A stretch of 64,000 bases of DNA from contig NZ_JAFKCW010000001.1 in NCBI RefSeq assembly GCF_017254835.1, forward strand, positions 62,001 to 126,000, given 5' to 3'. A program made the translations under genes and the position numbers. The notes below the pieces were generated by a model. That model searched no databases. It was given only the letters and a program-made list of their open reading frames with translations, and was not told where the DNA came from. Positions 8,596 to 17,896 of the stretch are shown here, one piece after another. This DNA comes from Algoriphagus aestuariicola. Lineage in GTDB: Bacteria > Bacteroidota > Bacteroidia > Cytophagales > Cyclobacteriaceae. The number at the start of each line of letters is the position of its first letter. Position 1 is the first letter of the stretch.

Positions 8596-9369
8596 ATGAA
8601 TAAACATTTCCTATTTTTGGTTTTTTTCATCATTTCTTCAACCGCTTTTTCCCAAGTCCAGACCAACGCACTCAAGAAAGCTTCACGGCTTGAGAGAAAG
8701 GATACCTATCGAAAGCTGAGCGATGACGATGGCTTATTTTTGCAGCCTCAATTTGGCATGCGGTATGGTCAAAATCCAGATCCGCTTTTTTCGGGTTTGC
8801 AGGATCTAACCTTGTACTATGGAATGGGGGTTGGGTATAGAAAAGGTAATTTGTCCTTGGAATCGGGTCTTTCTTTATATCACCACACGTCCAGTGCGGT
8901 TTACTTTCCGATTTGGGAAAGAGAGGAATATGTGATGAATTCTGACTTGGCCGCTTTGGTGCTGCCCTTTACCTTTCGCTACGACATTCCAACCGGAGAA
9001 AAGGAGAATATCCGTTTGGGGGCTTTTCTCACCAGCAATTGCTCCTTGATTTTTCTGAAAGACGATGATTCACGAGCTGGGTCTATACGCGGTGAAGATG
9101 AAGAACTTAAGTATTCACTTTCGTCGGAGACTAAAAGTCCTTTTTTCTTTAAAACCGGAGTTCATTCCAAAATCCGCATGTTCAATTCGAGCTTTCTAAA
9201 TCTTGAAGTAGGTCATTTTTTCGCTCTGGGTACCAACAGGCAGTACACGGTGGCTTTGGAAGATGCGCCGCCAAGGGAAATTTCGAGAAAGTGGGAGGGC
9301 ATTACTTGGTCGGTAGGTGCTGTTTTGCCCATCGGCGTTTTGGAAGAGAAATTCCGGAAGAAAGAATGA
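8596..9369 (+). CDS. Putative outer-membrane beta-barrel protein, function unknown
   Basis: The protein has 257 residues. The N-terminus MNKHFLFLVFFIISSTAFSQ is a Sec signal peptide. The mature protein alternates short aromatic strands (LTLYYGMGVGYRKGNLSLESGLSLYHH, read in pieces) with loops and resembles the small PorT/OmpW-like barrels common in Bacteroidota. No catalytic motif is seen. It may be a separate unit: the gap to the BASS gene is AT-rich and 78 bases long. Nothing links it specifically to sugar-acid use apart from position. Confidence 0.7.
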   Translation: MNKHFLFLVFFIISSTAFSQVQTNALKKASRLERKDTYRKLSDDDGLFLQPQFGMRYGQNPDPLFSGLQDLTLYYGMGVGYRKGNLSLESGLSLYHHTSSAVYFPIWEREEYVMNSDLAALVLPFTFRYDIPTGEKENIRLGAFLTSNCSLIFLKDDDSRAGSIRGEDEELKYSLSSETKSPFFFKTGVHSKIRMFNSSFLNLEVGHFFALGTNRQYTVALEDAPPREISRKWEGITWSVGAVLPIGVLEEKFRKKE

Positions 9370-9400
9370 AGTTTTGACGGTCTTGGAGGATTAAGGATTT

Positions 9401-10861
9401 TTAGTTGTAGGGTACCATGCTGGCTATTAGCTCATTCAATTTTACTGAAGAAATCCCCGAGCTGATGTCCGACATAGCATAGGGGATGATTAGGGTGTCT
9501 TGGTGGATCAGTCCGCCACAGGAATACACCACATTTGGGACATATCCCTCCCGCTCTTCCTCGTTGGGGGTGAGCAGGGGTTCTTCCAGCCGAGCGATCA
9601 TCTTCGAGGGATCTTTCAGATCCAGCAGCACTGCTCCAATTGAATATTGCCTCATAGCCCCAACGCCGTGGGTCAAAACCAGCCAGCCTTCTTTTAACTC
9701 GATCGGCGAGCCGCAATTGCCAATCTGAAAAAACTCCCAGGGCAACTCAGGCTCCTGAATCATTTTTGCTGTGTCCCAGAAATGCATGTTGTCGGAAAAC
9801 ATGATGTAATTGTTTTCACCGTCCTGACGGGACAGCATCACATATTTCCCATCAATTTTTCTGGGGAAAAGTGCCATTCCTTTGTTTTGAACAGCTTTTC
9901 CGTTGAGTGTGAGGATGTCAAAGTTCAGGAAATCGGAGGTCACCAGCAGTTGGGGAAGGATGCGGATGCCGTTGTAAGCGGTATAGGTGGCATAGTAGAT
10001 TGGTTCTTTGTCTTCTTCTATAAATCTGACAAATCGGGCATCTTCGATTCCTCTGTTTTCATTTTCTGAAAGCGGGAAAATCACCCGCTCGGAAATATCG
10101 TTTCGGGAGTCGAACCGGATAAAATAATTGGAGTCAGCCAGCCAATTGATGTTTTGCAAGATTTCCTTGTCTATTCCCTCCTTATTTTTTAACTGAAGGG
10201 ATGAAATCCTGGTTCTTAACTCATCGAAGGTGAATTGGGCCGGCAATTTTTTGAAAACCCGGTCAATGGTATCACCATGAATTTTCATGCTTTTCAATTT
10301 AGTCTGAAACAAATGCGTGTCATAGGACTGGTCGTGCCGGATTGTGGGAGTTTCCAAATATTCGCTGACCGGATCGATCAAGAAGCTGCAGTCTTCTCTG
10401 AGTACACCGCTTCGGAATACAATTGAAGAGATATGACCTTCTCCGGTAGCTCTTAGACTCATGATGAATCTCAGGGCCCCACTTGCTAGGCCCGACTGAT
10501 CGGGATGTGGCACCATCGAAGGATTAAATAACGCTGCGGATTCGATGGAATACTCCATGGTGAAAAACGCTCCGATCAGAAGTTGTTTCGTGGTGCTTAG
10601 CTGAGGCTCTTTCGTGATGTACCTGGAGATCTTGTCGTAATTTTCTCTAAAAACCGCCTCAATGTTTTTGTGTCTTGTAATGAAGTTGCCGTTAACCGAG
10701 TGGAGTATTTCGTCGGCTTTTTCTTCCGAAAGGTTGGCTACTCTGGCGATGATTTTTGGAATGCGAGCTATCTCCGGAATATGCGCTCGAGTGATTACCC
10801 TGGAGGAGTTTCGGATGATCTTGGTTCGGTTTCTTTTTACCAAGGGTTTTTTAGTTGGCAT
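9401..10861 (-). CDS. Glycoside hydrolase family 130 protein (mannoside phosphorylase-like)
   Basis: The protein has 486 residues and is cytoplasmic (no signal peptide). The C-terminal two thirds form the GH130 five-bladed propeller: FNPSMVPHPDQSG, LRATGEGHISSIVFRSG, then GIEDARF with the GH130 general acid Asp274, and GNCGSPIELKEGWLVLTHGVG near the end. GH130 enzymes phosphorolyse beta-mannosides to mannose 1-phosphate, and some are hydrolases. An N-terminal basic, helical extension of about 100 residues precedes the propeller. It is the last gene of a three-gene minus-strand group with two GT4 glycosyltransferases, suggesting a make-and-break cycle for a mannan-like glycan. Linkage specificity is not known. 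Confidence 0.88.
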   Translation of the reverse strand: MPTKKPLVKRNRTKIIRNSSRVITRAHIPEIARIPKIIARVANLSEEKADEILHSVNGNFITRHKNIEAVFRENYDKISRYITKEPQLSTTKQLLIGAFFTMEYSIESAALFNPSMVPHPDQSGLASGALRFIMSLRATGEGHISSIVFRSGVLREDCSFLIDPVSEYLETPTIRHDQSYDTHLFQTKLKSMKIHGDTIDRVFKKLPAQFTFDELRTRISSLQLKNKEGIDKEILQNINWLADSNYFIRFDSRNDISERVIFPLSENENRGIEDARFVRFIEEDKEPIYYATYTAYNGIRILPQLLVTSDFLNFDILTLNGKAVQNKGMALFPRKIDGKYVMLSRQDGENNYIMFSDNMHFWDTAKMIQEPELPWEFFQIGNCGSPIELKEGWLVLTHGVGAMRQYSIGAVLLDLKDPSKMIARLEEPLLTPNEEEREGYVPNVVYSCGGLIHQDTLIIPYAMSDISSGISSVKLNELIASMVPYN

Positions 10862-10975
10862 GGGTGATAGTTTTGTTTTGGTGAGTTGATTATTACATCC
10901 TGGGATTTTTGGAACAAGTCCATTTTTTTTCTTGCTGCCTGGAAAATGGTCAGCTCGGCAGCCAATCCGATTAGT

Positions 10976-11986
10976 CTATCTTTTCAATAGCTTACGGTAT
11001 AGGCGCAGATAGTTGTCTGTCATTGTATTCTTACTGAATTTGGCAAGGGCATGGGTTCTGCAGTTTTCGCGCTTGATATGACTGAGGTTGTCCACTGCGG
11101 TGGCTGCTTCTTCTATAGTATTCACCAAGAAGCCCGATTGTCCGTCTTGGATCAGTTCCGGCATAGATCCGAGGCTGAAAGCGATCACCGGCGTGCCGCA
11201 CATCATTGCCTCAGCCACACTGAGGCCAAACGGTTCACTGAAACTGATGGGGTGCAATAGAGCGGCGGCCTCTCCCAGCAGCTTGTTTCTTTCTTTTGGC
11301 CCCGAATTGCCCACATATACCACTGAATTGCCGTCAATGGATGGTTTTACTTTGCGGTCAAAATACTCCTGATCCTGGATCAGCCCTGAGATGATGAGTT
11401 TTCTCCCCGCTTTTTTTGCAATCTCAATGGATTCGTAGGTGCCTTTTTCCGGATGGATTCGGCCGAAAAACAGCAAGTAGTCCTGAGGTTTTTTCTGAAA
11501 GGTAAATTGATCCGGATTTATCCCATTGTACACTGTCCCTAGGTAATCCAGATCCGGATGGCGGTCGGAATTACTGATGGATACGAAGGCATTGGTACTG
11601 TTGTATTTTTTGTACACCGGGACGATTTTCTCCGAAGAAAAGCCGTGGATGGTGGTCAGCATCGGGGTCTTGATCAGACCGGAATAGGTGAGAGGCAGAA
11701 AGTCGAAATGGTTATGTATCAGATCAAATTTGCCGGCCTGTTCCATCAGATTACTGATATGGAGGCATTCCCAGACTTTGGGGTCTATCTCGGGGTTTTC
11801 AGCATAGCCTTCATGGGAGGCAGATTGAAGTTTGCCCGCTGTAATGGAGTTGCCGGTGGCAAACAGGGTAACGTCAATATTTTTTTTCACCAATCCCTCA
11901 GCGAGATTGGAGGCGACCTGTTCCCAAGGACCGTAGTTCAAAGGAGGCGTTCTCCAGGCAATTGGTGACAGAATGGCTATTCGCAT
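10976..11986 (-). CDS. GT4-family glycosyltransferase
   Basis: The protein has 336 residues and a GT-B fold retaining transferase. The N-terminal acceptor domain begins MRIAILSPIAWRTPPLNYGPWE, with the glycine-rich acceptor loop and DLIHNHFDFLPL. The C-terminal donor domain has FFGRIHPEKG and SEPFGLSVAEAMMCGTPVIAF, the E-x7-E motif of GT4 enzymes. There is no membrane segment. It lies between the GH130 gene and the larger GT4 fusion gene, transcribed the same way with gaps of 114 and 134 bases. The donor is probably a nucleotide hexose such as GDP-mannose, given the GH130 neighbour; that is inference. Confidence 0.87.
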   Translation of the reverse strand: MRIAILSPIAWRTPPLNYGPWEQVASNLAEGLVKKNIDVTLFATGNSITAGKLQSASHEGYAENPEIDPKVWECLHISNLMEQAGKFDLIHNHFDFLPLTYSGLIKTPMLTTIHGFSSEKIVPVYKKYNSTNAFVSISNSDRHPDLDYLGTVYNGINPDQFTFQKKPQDYLLFFGRIHPEKGTYESIEIAKKAGRKLIISGLIQDQEYFDRKVKPSIDGNSVVYVGNSGPKERNKLLGEAAALLHPISFSEPFGLSVAEAMMCGTPVIAFSLGSMPELIQDGQSGFLVNTIEEAATAVDNLSHIKRENCRTHALAKFSKNTMTDNYLRLYRKLLKR

Positions 11987-12120
11987 GCGTTAGATTGGAA
12001 AGTGAAATTTGTCAAACAACTAGACAGACTAGCCGGTGGTAGAGTGGGGAGCCGGATCAAAAGGGAATTTTTGGATTTTTCGGTAGCGAGTAGCTTTCCT
12101 TTTGCGTTTCCAAAACCTAC

Positions 12121-14385
12121 TCAATTTACCAGCTCTTTTTCTTCGATTCGTTCGAAAGCCTGCAAGACCGTCAAATAGGAAATCAGATAGGCCAGGGAGC
12201 TTTCAGCGCCTTGGTTTCGGTTGATGCCATAGCTTTCGAGTCCATCGCAGCAACCTTTGGTTTCAAAATCGAATAAGCTCATCCGGAGGTCGTTTTCTCC
12301 GAGAAACCACATGAAACAAGAAAACAACTTCCTGAGATATTCTTTTTCCCGGGTAATGTGGTAGGCCTGCTGGAACATCAAGATCATCGCCAAGGCATCC
12401 AAGGGCTGCTGGGCAAACATGGCTCTTTCCCCACCCTGCTTGTACCAGTTTTCATTGCCAATGATGGACAGATATCCGTCTTTCAGCGTGATCTCTGTTA
12501 GAAATTCCATCGATTGAATGCCAATCTGGGTTACTTTTTCATCATTCAAAAGCTCAGCGGAATGTAACAGTGCAAGGGGTAAGATTCCATTGTCATATGC
12601 AAAAAGCGATTCAAACCAAGGCCAGTCCGGTGTGCTGTTTCTTTCGTAATGCTCGATCAAAACTCCCGTCAGTCTTTTGAGAGTTTCTGTGATGGCGTCG
12701 TCCGAAGGGTTGGTTTTGAGGTAATAGCAGATCCCCAAGATGGTATTGGCGATGCCTCTGATCGACTTTATTTTCTCGAAATTGGGTACTGCATCGAAAA
12801 ACACCAATCGGCCCGTTTGGTAATAGGCATCATTGGGCGCATTGGCCAATAAGTAACCCAGAGCCCAGATCGTCCTTCCAAAGGAATCTTCGGAACCGAC
12901 TTCATCCAAAAAATCCCTGCTGAAACTGAGGAAATTCCGAAATGTTCCGTCTTTGTTTTGCATATAGTGGATGTAGCTCAGGTAGATAGGGGCCAATTTC
13001 AAAGCCTGTTTGTCCTTGGTCTGACAGTAAGACATGAGCACCATCAGTAAAGCTCTAGAGTTGTCATCCAAGCAATAGCCTTCCTTGAGGTTCGGGATGC
13101 CATATTTTGCATGCTGGATAATCCCAGTGTCATCGGTGAGCCGCACGATATGATCCAGGGAAAAGGGCGGAAGCAAAAGCGGGTCAATCAGAGTTTCCGG
13201 TTTGAAAATGACTTCAGGATTGGCTTTCAGCACCTCCTTCAGGAGGTTCAGGTACTTTTCACCGGACTTAGGCCAAGTGATGGTTCGTCCATAGTCGTAT
13301 GCTTTTTTTCGGATTTGATTGAGATCTTTTGGATTGTCCAACAGTGAAAGGAGGATAGTTGAGAGTTCATCGGAATCGTTGAATTTGAAAAGCTTCCCCC
13401 TACCTTCTGCCAAAAGTTCCAAGGCATGCCAATAGGGTGTGGACACCACCGCCGAACCGACTCCCACGGCATAGGACAGCGTTCCGCTGGTAATCTGAGC
13501 TTCATTCAGATAGGGAGTAATGTAGATATCTGATGCAGATAGATATTTGAACAATTCCCTTTGGCCAATAAACTCATTCAGAAAAACCACATGGTCTTTG
13601 AGTTTATGGTTCTTCACCAACAATTGAAGGTAGGTCCGGTATTCTTCTCCGGAATGATAGAGCACATTGGGATGGGTTTTTCCCAAGATCATGTAGATGA
13701 CTTCGGGATGTTTTTCGATCACCTTGGGTAAGGCCCGTATGACGGTTTCTATTCCCTTATTCCGGCTTAAAATGCCAAAAGTAAGCAGGAGTTTTTTATT
13801 GTCGAGTTTGAATTCTTTTTTGGAATCTTCCTGATTGAAGTGAATATCCGGGACGCCATGTTCGATGAATTCAATTTTTTCTCTGGGAACTCCATAAAGG
13901 TTGACCAAAAATTCGATGGCCTTATGGCTCATCACTACCACCCGATAGGCCATCTTGCAGATTTGCATCAAGACTGCCTTTTCGGTATAGGAACTTCTTT
14001 CCACGACCGTATGCAGGGTTACAATCAGGGGAATTTCCAGCCTGTGAAGGAGCGGAAGGATGTAGATGCCGTTTTGACCCCCAAAAATCCCAAACTCGTG
14101 TTCCAGAATACAAAGGTCCGCACCGCTTAAGTTGATGTATTTGACTGCCTCAAGGTAGTCGCGCTGGTGTTCCTGTCGGATGGTCAGCTTCACCTCTCCG
14201 GGATAGGAATAAGTGTTGTCATGATCATTCATGGCAACTACATAGCCTTCGAGGGGTTTAATTTCCGCACGTGAAGAAGTATTGGCAGTTGACGAATTGG
14301 GGATAATGGAGTCAAAAAGATTTTTGGTAAAAATCCCAATCCCGCATTCACGTGGTGGGTAAGTCCCTAAAAAAGCAATTTTCAT
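12121..14385 (-). CDS. GT4-family glycosyltransferase fused to a C-terminal helical (alpha/alpha-toroid-like) domain
   Basis: The protein has 754 residues. Residues 1-390 are a complete GT-B transferase: MKIAFLGTYPPRECGIGIFT, ILEHEFGIFGG, LLTFGILSRNKGIETVI, SDIYITPYLNEAQITSGTLSYAVG. Residues 415-750 form a second domain of paired helices (LDDNSRALLMVLMSY, EDSFGRTIWALGYLL, WPWFESLFAYDNGILPLALLHSA), which looks like an (alpha/alpha) barrel related to glycan-processing or glycan-binding toroids. The fusion makes it about twice the normal GT4 length. It would be transcribed first in the GT-GT-GH130 group. Whether the second domain is catalytic or recognises the product is unknown. Confidence 0.85.
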   Translation of the reverse strand: MKIAFLGTYPPRECGIGIFTKNLFDSIIPNSSTANTSSRAEIKPLEGYVVAMNDHDNTYSYPGEVKLTIRQEHQRDYLEAVKYINLSGADLCILEHEFGIFGGQNGIYILPLLHRLEIPLIVTLHTVVERSSYTEKAVLMQICKMAYRVVVMSHKAIEFLVNLYGVPREKIEFIEHGVPDIHFNQEDSKKEFKLDNKKLLLTFGILSRNKGIETVIRALPKVIEKHPEVIYMILGKTHPNVLYHSGEEYRTYLQLLVKNHKLKDHVVFLNEFIGQRELFKYLSASDIYITPYLNEAQITSGTLSYAVGVGSAVVSTPYWHALELLAEGRGKLFKFNDSDELSTILLSLLDNPKDLNQIRKKAYDYGRTITWPKSGEKYLNLLKEVLKANPEVIFKPETLIDPLLLPPFSLDHIVRLTDDTGIIQHAKYGIPNLKEGYCLDDNSRALLMVLMSYCQTKDKQALKLAPIYLSYIHYMQNKDGTFRNFLSFSRDFLDEVGSEDSFGRTIWALGYLLANAPNDAYYQTGRLVFFDAVPNFEKIKSIRGIANTILGICYYLKTNPSDDAITETLKRLTGVLIEHYERNSTPDWPWFESLFAYDNGILPLALLHSAELLNDEKVTQIGIQSMEFLTEITLKDGYLSIIGNENWYKQGGERAMFAQQPLDALAMILMFQQAYHITREKEYLRKLFSCFMWFLGENDLRMSLFDFETKGCCDGLESYGINRNQGAESSLAYLISYLTVLQAFERIEEKELVN

Positions 14386-14485
14386 TTCTTTTTAAGGTAC
14401 GAAAAATAAACCGCATAATTTTCTCTGTGTCTTTTGCCGAAGAGAAGGGATCTATTTATAAAGGGATAAAATAGTACTAAAATGA

Positions 14486-14707
14486 TTAAAGTCCAGACTT
14501 AAAAATCCTGTCCATCAGCACCCATTTTTCTCCGGGTTTTGCCCAAGGAATAGGCTGTTGGAACCCCCACATTAAATGCTCCCATTTGGCGATGATGGGG
14601 TTCGTGGCGTCCTGCTCCGCTTTTCTCTCAAAAGTGAATTCGTCGACCGTCTCCAAGATCATAAACATCCGGTTGCCGGTGCGGAAGATCTCGATGTTCA
14701 GGATTCC
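14486..14707 (-). pseudogene. Truncated L-rhamnose mutarotase gene (3' two thirds only)
   Basis: These 222 bases align without gaps to the last 222 bases of the intact mutarotase gene at 18670-18891 (38 differences by my hand count, about 83% identity). The reading frame is intact to the same C-terminus (DRIFKSGL) and differs by only a few residues, so most changes are synonymous. Similarity stops abruptly at 14707, where the intact gene continues for another 40 codons; the start codon and the N-terminal HH and WPE motifs are missing. An internal ATG at 14668 could only give a 60-residue fragment. This copy was probably functional for a long time and was cut off recently by rearrangement. It is parallel to the intact copy, so the two are direct repeats about 4.2 kb apart. 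Confidence 0.85.
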
Positions 14708-14977
14708 GAACTACGATTATTGGTCAAAGAACGCTCAAAAAGTATCGGTTGTCAGCCAAACAAATACCGAAAGACCTTAGACGGTAGAGTTCCTAATATT
14801 TCAGTGCCTACAAGCCTATGATTGTCAACGAAGATGTTTGACGAAATATTATTCTGCACATCTATTTATCTATTATTCTTTTTATCGGATAATGAATAAA
14901 ATTTAGACGAATATTTACATATGTTATCGAATATGCAGCAGACTAAAGCGTAAATTTAATCAGAAGCCACATCTGCC
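14708..14977. other. Intergenic region upstream of the TPR histidine kinase, no gene seen
   Basis: About 270 bases from the mutarotase breakpoint to the kinase start. It becomes very AT-rich from 14860 on and should hold the kinase promoter, though I see no convincing TTG...TAnnTTTG match. No open frame with coding character, RNA fold or repeat was found. Confidence 0.4.
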
Positions 14978-17068
14978 ATGAAAACCTACATTTTTTACTT
15001 ACTGCTGGCAATCTGTACAATTACTACAACAGCCGCACATCAAACTGATGACAAATTTGCTTTCTTAAAATCAGACCGAGAAAAAGCCGATACGCTATTT
15101 CAGCTTGCTCTTGTACAGTTCAAGCGAGGGAAGTTTGACAGCACTAGATTTTTTCTAGACAAGGGCCAACCATTCGCTACAAAAACAGGTGACGACCAAC
15201 TCATCGCCAACTATCTTATCCAAGAAGCCTATGTCTCTTTTTTCAAATTGGAATATGAAAACGGACTTTCATTACTGAGAGCTGCATCCCCCCATGCCGT
15301 AAATGCCAACTCGTATGAACTGAGTTATAAGTACCTGTATTTACTAGGCCGACTTTTTGACAACCTACATCAAACCGATTCGGCGTTGCTTTCCTATCAT
15401 GAGCTGGAAGCTTTAAACAATCGGGAGAATCCCTACAAGAACTGGGCGGTGTACTACTCGATAGCACGCATGTACAAAAATGTGGAGGCCTATGGAGAAT
15501 CGGAGCAGTATTTTTTGAAAGCCTATCAAATTACCAAACCTGTAGGCATCAGGATGGATCATGGAAGCTTGCTGAGCGAATTTGCAGATATGTACTTTCA
15601 ATGGGAAAAACCTGAGCAGTTCGCGAATCTCTTGAATGAGCGGGCAGAAATGATGCAAAGCTCAAAACTCGATTTTTCTAAAGATCCGGTTCACAGTATG
15701 CTGTTTATTGATTGGAAGACAAAGCCATTGGACAGCAAAATCGCATTTATGAAAGCGGTAGAAGCGGAACTCAGAAACAATGGCCATAGCGTAAAGGCGT
15801 TGCTTGCTAACAACTACATCGCGAATTTCTACGAAGAAGCACAGCAACTGGATTCTGCGCTGGTGTACGTCAGGAAGAATCAGGATTTTTTCGAAAAAAG
15901 TAAGGATATCCACCAGTTTTATGCGAATTCATTGATCGCATATAGGCTATTGAAGCAAACTGATAGTGCTCAAGCTGCTCTCCGGGAAGCGGATAGGCTG
16001 TTTATGCTGAAGGACAGTATTATCCAGATGCAGCACAGGGAAAACTTGCTGGATCTTCAGGCAAAATACGAAACGGAAAAGAAGGAAAAGGATATCCTGA
16101 TGCTCGGTGCTCAGAATGAATTGAGTGCTGTCAGGCTCGCAGAAGCCAAAGCAATCAAAGAGGCCCTAACAAGGGAAAACTTGTTGAAGGACTCTGTGGT
16201 GAATAGTGCCAGACAATACAATCGTCTACTAGCGAGCGAAAACCAACTCAAGAGTTCGCAACTTGCCAATGAACTTGCATTGAAGGAAGCTCTTTCTAGG
16301 GAAAATTATTTGAAGGAAATGCAGCTGGCGAAAGAAAGGAAAATCCGACTGCATTTGATTATTGGTGCTTCGCTGCTATTGCTGTCCGGTGTCTTGATCC
16401 TTGTACTGTATCGCAAGCAGACGGCAAAAAAACTGATCATCAAAAAACAGGCAGACCACCTTGAAGTGCTGATCAGGGAAATACACCATCGCGTAAAAAA
16501 TAACCTTCAGGTTATTTCAAGTTTGCTTGATCTGCAATCACTGTCGATAAAGGACAGCAAAGCTTCGGAGGCGATCAAGGAAAGTCGAAACCGGGTTTTC
16601 AGCATGGCTCTGATCCATCAAAACCTATACAAAAAGGAAAACTTCGTCGGCATTGAAATGAGCGACTATATCGATAAGCTGGTACAGAACCTTTTCCACT
16701 CCTACAAGCCCGACGAAAATAGCGTTGAACTGGAAACTGATATCGATCCTCTGCTCCTTGATGTTGAGATGGTGATCCCCATTGGATTGGTCTTGAATGA
16801 ATTGATCAGTAATTCACTCAAGTATGCGTTCAAAGACAATAACCACGGGAAGCTACAGATAGCTTTAAAGAGTTCTGAATCCGGCATTCTGTTGAAAGTA
16901 AAGGATAATGGAGTCGGCTTCCCTTTTGGAATGAATGTCTTTACCTCAGATTCTTTTGGCTATAAACTGGTAAAGGCATTTGCAAAAAAGCTGAAAGCAA
17001 AGCTGGAAGTGTTTAATGATAATGGTGCCTGTACCTTGCTCCATATTCGGAAAATGCGTCTTTCATAG
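14978..17068 (+). CDS. TPR-containing sensor histidine kinase (HisKA_2 type)
   Basis: The protein has 696 residues. The order is a signal peptide (to about residue 20), periplasmic TPR-like helices (residues 40-350), a long coiled coil (350-455), one membrane helix (about 458-478), a HisKA_2 box IREIHHRVKNNLQVISSLLDL with phospho-acceptor His503 or His504, and a C-terminal ATPase domain (NELISNSLKYAF, VKDNGVGFP, GYKLVKAFAKKL). The G2 box is short, as in other HisKA_2/HWE-like kinases. In Bacteroidota such kinases usually pair with a REC-LuxR regulator, here encoded 63 bases downstream. The coiled coil contains a near-exact internal repeat (KEALTRENLLKD and KEALSRENYLKE, about 42 residues apart). 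The sensed signal is unknown. Confidence 0.9.
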   Translation: MKTYIFYLLLAICTITTTAAHQTDDKFAFLKSDREKADTLFQLALVQFKRGKFDSTRFFLDKGQPFATKTGDDQLIANYLIQEAYVSFFKLEYENGLSLLRAASPHAVNANSYELSYKYLYLLGRLFDNLHQTDSALLSYHELEALNNRENPYKNWAVYYSIARMYKNVEAYGESEQYFLKAYQITKPVGIRMDHGSLLSEFADMYFQWEKPEQFANLLNERAEMMQSSKLDFSKDPVHSMLFIDWKTKPLDSKIAFMKAVEAELRNNGHSVKALLANNYIANFYEEAQQLDSALVYVRKNQDFFEKSKDIHQFYANSLIAYRLLKQTDSAQAALREADRLFMLKDSIIQMQHRENLLDLQAKYETEKKEKDILMLGAQNELSAVRLAEAKAIKEALTRENLLKDSVVNSARQYNRLLASENQLKSSQLANELALKEALSRENYLKEMQLAKERKIRLHLIIGASLLLLSGVLILVLYRKQTAKKLIIKKQADHLEVLIREIHHRVKNNLQVISSLLDLQSLSIKDSKASEAIKESRNRVFSMALIHQNLYKKENFVGIEMSDYIDKLVQNLFHSYKPDENSVELETDIDPLLLDVEMVIPIGLVLNELISNSLKYAFKDNNHGKLQIALKSSESGILLKVKDNGVGFPFGMNVFTSDSFGYKLVKAFAKKLKAKLEVFNDNGACTLLHIRKMRLS

Positions 17069-17131
17069 GTCGGTTTCCGACACTGATTAAGGCCAGTTGG
17101 AATATCTAGGGGTAGTAAAGCGATTTTTCAG

Positions 17132-17755
17132 ATGAGTGAGATTCAAGTCCTGATAGTGGAAGACGAACCTGTGATTGCAGCGCATATCGCCCACTACCTC
17201 AACAATCACAGCTTTAAGGTATGTGGAATCGCATATGATGACGAAGAGGCCAAAGCCATTTTAGAAACAGGAATTGCCGACGCAGCCATTCTAGATATCA
17301 ATCTTGGAGGAGGAATGAATGGGATAGAAATCGCCGAATTGATTAACAAGAGGTATGCTATCCCCTTTGTTTTTCTCACTTCCTATGCGGACAAAGAGAC
17401 TATAGAGCAGGCAAAATTGGTGAAGCCCTGGGGTTATATCGTCAAGCCGTTTAATGAGAATACAATAATGGCAACTTTGGAAATTGCTATTTCGAATTTT
17501 GCGCTTACTAACAATAAAGGCTTTCCGGATATCAGTTTGCAGGAGATAAACAGGCAACTCCAAAGCCATCTAAGCATCCGGGAATTCGAGGTTTTGATGC
17601 TGATCTATGACGGGAAAACCAATCAGCAAATCGCCGAGGAGCTTTTTGTATCGATCAATACCATTAAAAAGCACATCAATAATTTCTATCTGAAATTAGA
17701 AGTGGCGTCCAGAACTGCTGCTATCGCCCGATTGCGGGGGTTGATGAAGAAATAG
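17132..17755 (+). CDS. LuxR/NarL-type response regulator
   Basis: The protein has 207 residues. A REC domain (1-125) has the acidic pocket VEDEP, phospho-acceptor Asp in AILDINLGGG, switch Thr/Ser in VFLTSYAD and Lys in YIVKPFNE. The C-terminal LuxR helix-turn-helix covers about 142-205 (LSIREFEVLMLIYDGKTNQ, IAEELFVSINTIKKHINN). It directly follows the TPR histidine kinase and should be its partner. The orphan gene at 17897 is the nearest downstream candidate target, separated by 141 bases of probable promoter DNA. Confidence 0.92.
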   Translation: MSEIQVLIVEDEPVIAAHIAHYLNNHSFKVCGIAYDDEEAKAILETGIADAAILDINLGGGMNGIEIAELINKRYAIPFVFLTSYADKETIEQAKLVKPWGYIVKPFNENTIMATLEIAISNFALTNNKGFPDISLQEINRQLQSHLSIREFEVLMLIYDGKTNQQIAEELFVSINTIKKHINNFYLKLEVASRTAAIARLRGLMKK

Positions 17756-17896
17756 TCATCGAAGGTTTCAAAGCCCGTTGTTTTTTCTGTCGTTTTCACG
17801 ATTGCGGGATAATATCATCCAAAAGGATAAGAGAGCGCGCGCACTCATTTTTGACCTTTGGGATATAATTATTTTTCATCTTAAATATCAAGTGTT

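Noticed and set aside
14486-14668. Small 60-residue gene
   Set aside because: It is the tail of a truncated mutarotase gene lacking its start and active-site His pair, so it is listed as a pseudogene.
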